58,274 nt of DNA, from assembly GCA_903820745.1 (NCBI GenBank), contig CAIJIT010000030.1, forward strand, positions 1 through 58,274, given 5' to 3'. Made by a program: the position numbers and the translations under genes. A model generated the notes under the pieces. That model saw only the letters and a program-made list of their open reading frames with translations, did no database searches and had not been told where the DNA came from. Below, piece after piece: positions 56,980-58,274 of this stretch (within the stretch, counting starts at the first letter, position 1; the number at the start of each line of letters is the position of its first letter). The DNA is from an uncultured Burkholderiales bacterium. GTDB taxonomy: Bacteria > Pseudomonadota > Gammaproteobacteria > Burkholderiales > Burkholderiaceae_C.

Positions 56980-58137
56980 TCAGTCCGTCCGGTCCAACCG
57001 GTCGAGGCGGCGGTCGGCCATCAACACCCGCTCCGGAATCTCCCACAGCAGCAGCCGGGGCGGTGTCTGCTTGAAGGCCGCGCTGCCAAGGTAGGCGCGG
57101 GCCGCGCCGGCAAAGTCGCCGCCATCGACGGCGAAATTGGCGACCCTGGCCTGCAGATGCTGGGCCAGGAAGGGCACGAAATTGCTGTTGCGGGAAAAAC
57201 TGCTGCCGATCACCGCGATCGCCGGCAGTTCGGCGTCGCCGAACAAGTCGTCGTTGTCGGCATTGGCGGCATGGATGCGCCGCAGGGTCGGCGTCACTGA
57301 TGCAACCGGCTCGAAGCGGCTTTGCTGCACCCATTCAGGCCTCGGTTGCAAGGCGGTGGGCAGCCAGTCGATCCCGGCCAGCCTGACCAGATCGCCGGGC
57401 CGCGGCCGCCGTTCCTGGCCGGTCAGCCGCCAGCCCGGGCTGGTTTGACCAGCGCTGTTGAGTCGCTGGATTTGGCTGGCAATTCTGGCAGCGGCAGCCT
57501 CAGCGCCGGCTTCAGTCCAATGGCTGTCGGTGCGTAAGAACGGGATTTCTCGTCTGGCCTGCAAGCCAGCCAAGGTGTCGTTCAGGTCGATCACCTCGAT
57601 CCCGGCTTGCGCCAGCCGGTCGGCCCATTCCTTGACCCGATATTCGAACTTGGCCGACCGCTGCAAGCGGCCGAGATGTTCGGCTACGACCCGGCTCTTG
57701 TCCGGGATGACCGCGACCAGCAAGGCGATGCCCTGACGGGCCAACCGCTGATTCAGCCAGATGACTTCTTGCGCCCGCGCCGCGGCATCCCTTTCGCCAT
57801 CGGGATGCGGGGTCAGTTCATCGACGAGGAAGAGCCAGTCGCGCTCGCCTTCACGCACCCTGGGCCCCAGGTCGCCGGCGAGCTGCCAACTCAAGCCCCG
57901 TTCGATCTTCGCCGCGCCGGCCGGTAGCCCGGCTTTGGCCATCGCCAAGGCGGTCTGCTCCATCGGTTTGCCAGCCATGAAATCCTGCCATCCCGCCAAA
58001 GGCAGGCTGAAGCCGGCCGCGAACCAGGCCTGGCCATTGCTGAATAGCCCCAGCAGCAGCAGCAAGATGAAGCAGAGGCCTGCCATTGCGTCGGGTAAAG
58101 GCACCCGTTGGCTGGGTGCGAAGGGGGGCATGGTCAT
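56980..58137 (-). CDS. AlgX/AlgJ-like SGNH-domain protein
   Basis: A 385-residue protein with an N-terminal membrane segment (about residues 18-38) and an SGNH-hydrolase-like domain. The Asp204-Ser-His206-Trp and Ser313 (G-S-S-F-S) triad elements match AlgX/AlgJ/WssI-type acetyltransferases that O-acetylate exopolysaccharides in the periplasm. No polymer synthesis genes are adjacent; they may lie beyond the IS. The ATG at 58137 begins 17 bp from the IS hairpin, so its native promoter was probably removed and transcription may come from the element. Confidence 0.85.
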   Translation of the reverse strand: MTMPPFAPSQRVPLPDAMAGLCFILLLLLGLFSNGQAWFAAGFSLPLAGWQDFMAGKPMEQTALAMAKAGLPAGAAKIERGLSWQLAGDLGPRVREGERDWLFLVDELTPHPDGERDAAARAQEVIWLNQRLARQGIALLVAVIPDKSRVVAEHLGRLQRSAKFEYRVKEWADRLAQAGIEVIDLNDTLAGLQARREIPFLRTDSHWTEAGAEAAAARIASQIQRLNSAGQTSPGWRLTGQERRPRPGDLVRLAGIDWLPTALQPRPEWVQQSRFEPVASVTPTLRRIHAANADNDDLFGDAELPAIAVIGSSFSRNSNFVPFLAQHLQARVANFAVDGGDFAGAARAYLGSAAFKQTPPRLLLWEIPERVLMADRRLDRLDRTD

Positions 58138-58153
58138 CGGAATTCCCGAGAAA

Positions 58154-58173
58154 CCCCGCCATTCATGGCGGGG
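58154..58173 (-). repeat. IS end hairpin (9-bp stem)
   Basis: CCCCGCCAT (58154-58162) pairs perfectly with ATGGCGGGG (58165-58173) around a 2-nt loop. It is the same stem core (CCCCGCC/GGCGGGG) as at 111-132, with matched changes at the loop end, as expected of left- and right-end hairpins of one IS605-type family. Confidence 0.78.
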
Positions 58174-58201
58174 AGGTAGAGGGGCAGCCCGTGAGGGCTG
58201 C

Positions 58202-58274
58202 TTACGGTGCAGAGGAGGCGCGCTGCGCCTCGACGTAAGCCTTGATGGTTTCCCGTGGCGCACCGCCTGCGCTG
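58202..58274 (-). CDS. tnpA: TnpA (IS200-type Y1 transposase) C-terminal fragment
   Basis: This open frame enters from the right edge and stops at TAA (58204-58202). It encodes 23 residues, including G-G-A-P-R-E-T-I-K-A-Y-V-E-A-Q, which matches the conserved end of IS200/IS605 TnpA (G-G-A-P-x-E-x-I/V-K-x-Y-I/V-E-x-Q). The catalytic Tyr and HUH motifs lie outside the window. Confidence 0.75.
   Translation of the reverse strand, partial: SAGGAPRETIKAYVEAQRASSAP

Larger units (their letters stand above)
58140..58274 (-). mobile_element. IS200/IS605-family element, tnpA-side end (partial)
   Basis: The last 135 bases hold a subterminal hairpin (58154-58173), a 28-bp spacer, and the 3' end of a tnpA reading toward the window. 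In IS605-type elements with divergent tnpA and tnpB, the tnpA 3' side is the left end. The exact boundary is not defined; it lies between the AlgX-like start and the hairpin. Confidence 0.7.

Noticed and set aside
1-58274. CRISPR arrays, tRNA or rRNA genes
   Set aside because: No spaced direct repeats and no tRNA- or rRNA-like stretch were found in the gaps, which are nearly all too short.

Overview
The window is a dense, GC-rich piece of a proteobacterial genome. It is most likely betaproteobacterial (Burkholderiales-like), judging from the Bug/TctC-type receptor, the E. coli-like FadD, the malonate decarboxylase set and the Sox/Fcc genes; this placement is inference, since there is no rRNA or other marker. 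Genes are packed with 4-bp ATGA overlaps and very short gaps. No tRNA, rRNA or CRISPR array was seen. Both ends run into an IS200/IS605-family element: the left edge is a TnpB C-terminus with its hairpin, and the right edge is a hairpin plus a TnpA C-terminus. The polarity is what a single LE-tnpA(<-)-tnpB(->)-RE element would give. The segment could therefore lie between two direct IS copies, or be a circle or assembly unit opened inside the IS.

Region 1 (0.1-11.5 kb) is a dicarboxylate utilisation island. It holds an FCD-type GntR regulator, a type II HAD dehalogenase-like protein, maleate cis-trans isomerase (maiA), a DctPQM TRAP transporter, and a complete malonate decarboxylase set in the order mdcA-C-D-E-G-B-H. 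No usual mdc transporter or LysR regulator is present; the TRAP system and the GntR protein appear to take those roles.

Region 2 (11.5-24.2 kb) starts with a leftward esterase / short-chain dehydrogenase / Baeyer-Villiger-type monooxygenase cassette, divergent from fadD. The set resembles the gene content of the mycobacterial mymA operon. After fadD comes a tightly coupled rightward block: PF10118-type metal-dependent hydrolase, membrane protein, membrane-anchored DJ-1/PfpI protein, membrane-anchored sulfatase, GST-like protein, membrane-anchored formylglycine-generating enzyme, and a DUF1254 protein. Its substrate is unknown.

Region 3 (24.2-34.3 kb) holds a 2-keto-4-pentenoate hydratase-like enzyme, an exported protein of unknown function, an IorAB-type molybdenum hydroxylase, and a leftward fccA-fccB-soxX-soxY-soxZ-soxA run. 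That run has no soxB or soxCD, and its SoxY lacks the usual GGCGG tail. An enoyl-CoA hydratase-like gene and a TetR regulator lie upstream of it.

Region 4 (34.6-42.0 kb) is a second rightward sulfatase operon: tandem DsbA-like protein, DUF1145-like protein, sulfatase with a C-terminal anchor, possible beta-propeller protein, SDR, metallo-beta-lactamase-fold hydrolase, and haloalkane dehalogenase.

Region 5 (42.0-57.0 kb) has a HlyD / two ATPase / two permease ABC exporter and a complete branched-chain-amide-type ABC importer (livFGMHK order along the + strand). The importer diverges from a probably leaderless FCD GntR gene that leads a catabolic operon: carboxymuconolactone decarboxylase family, beta-hydroxyacid dehydrogenase, alpha/beta hydrolase, AHL-lactonase-like MBL protein, and Bug receptor. 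An AlgX/AlgJ-like SGNH protein sits next to the right-hand IS end.

Overall this is an accessory catabolic region. It is rich in enzymes for dicarboxylates, sulfate esters, halogenated compounds and unidentified aromatic, alicyclic or lipid-like substrates.
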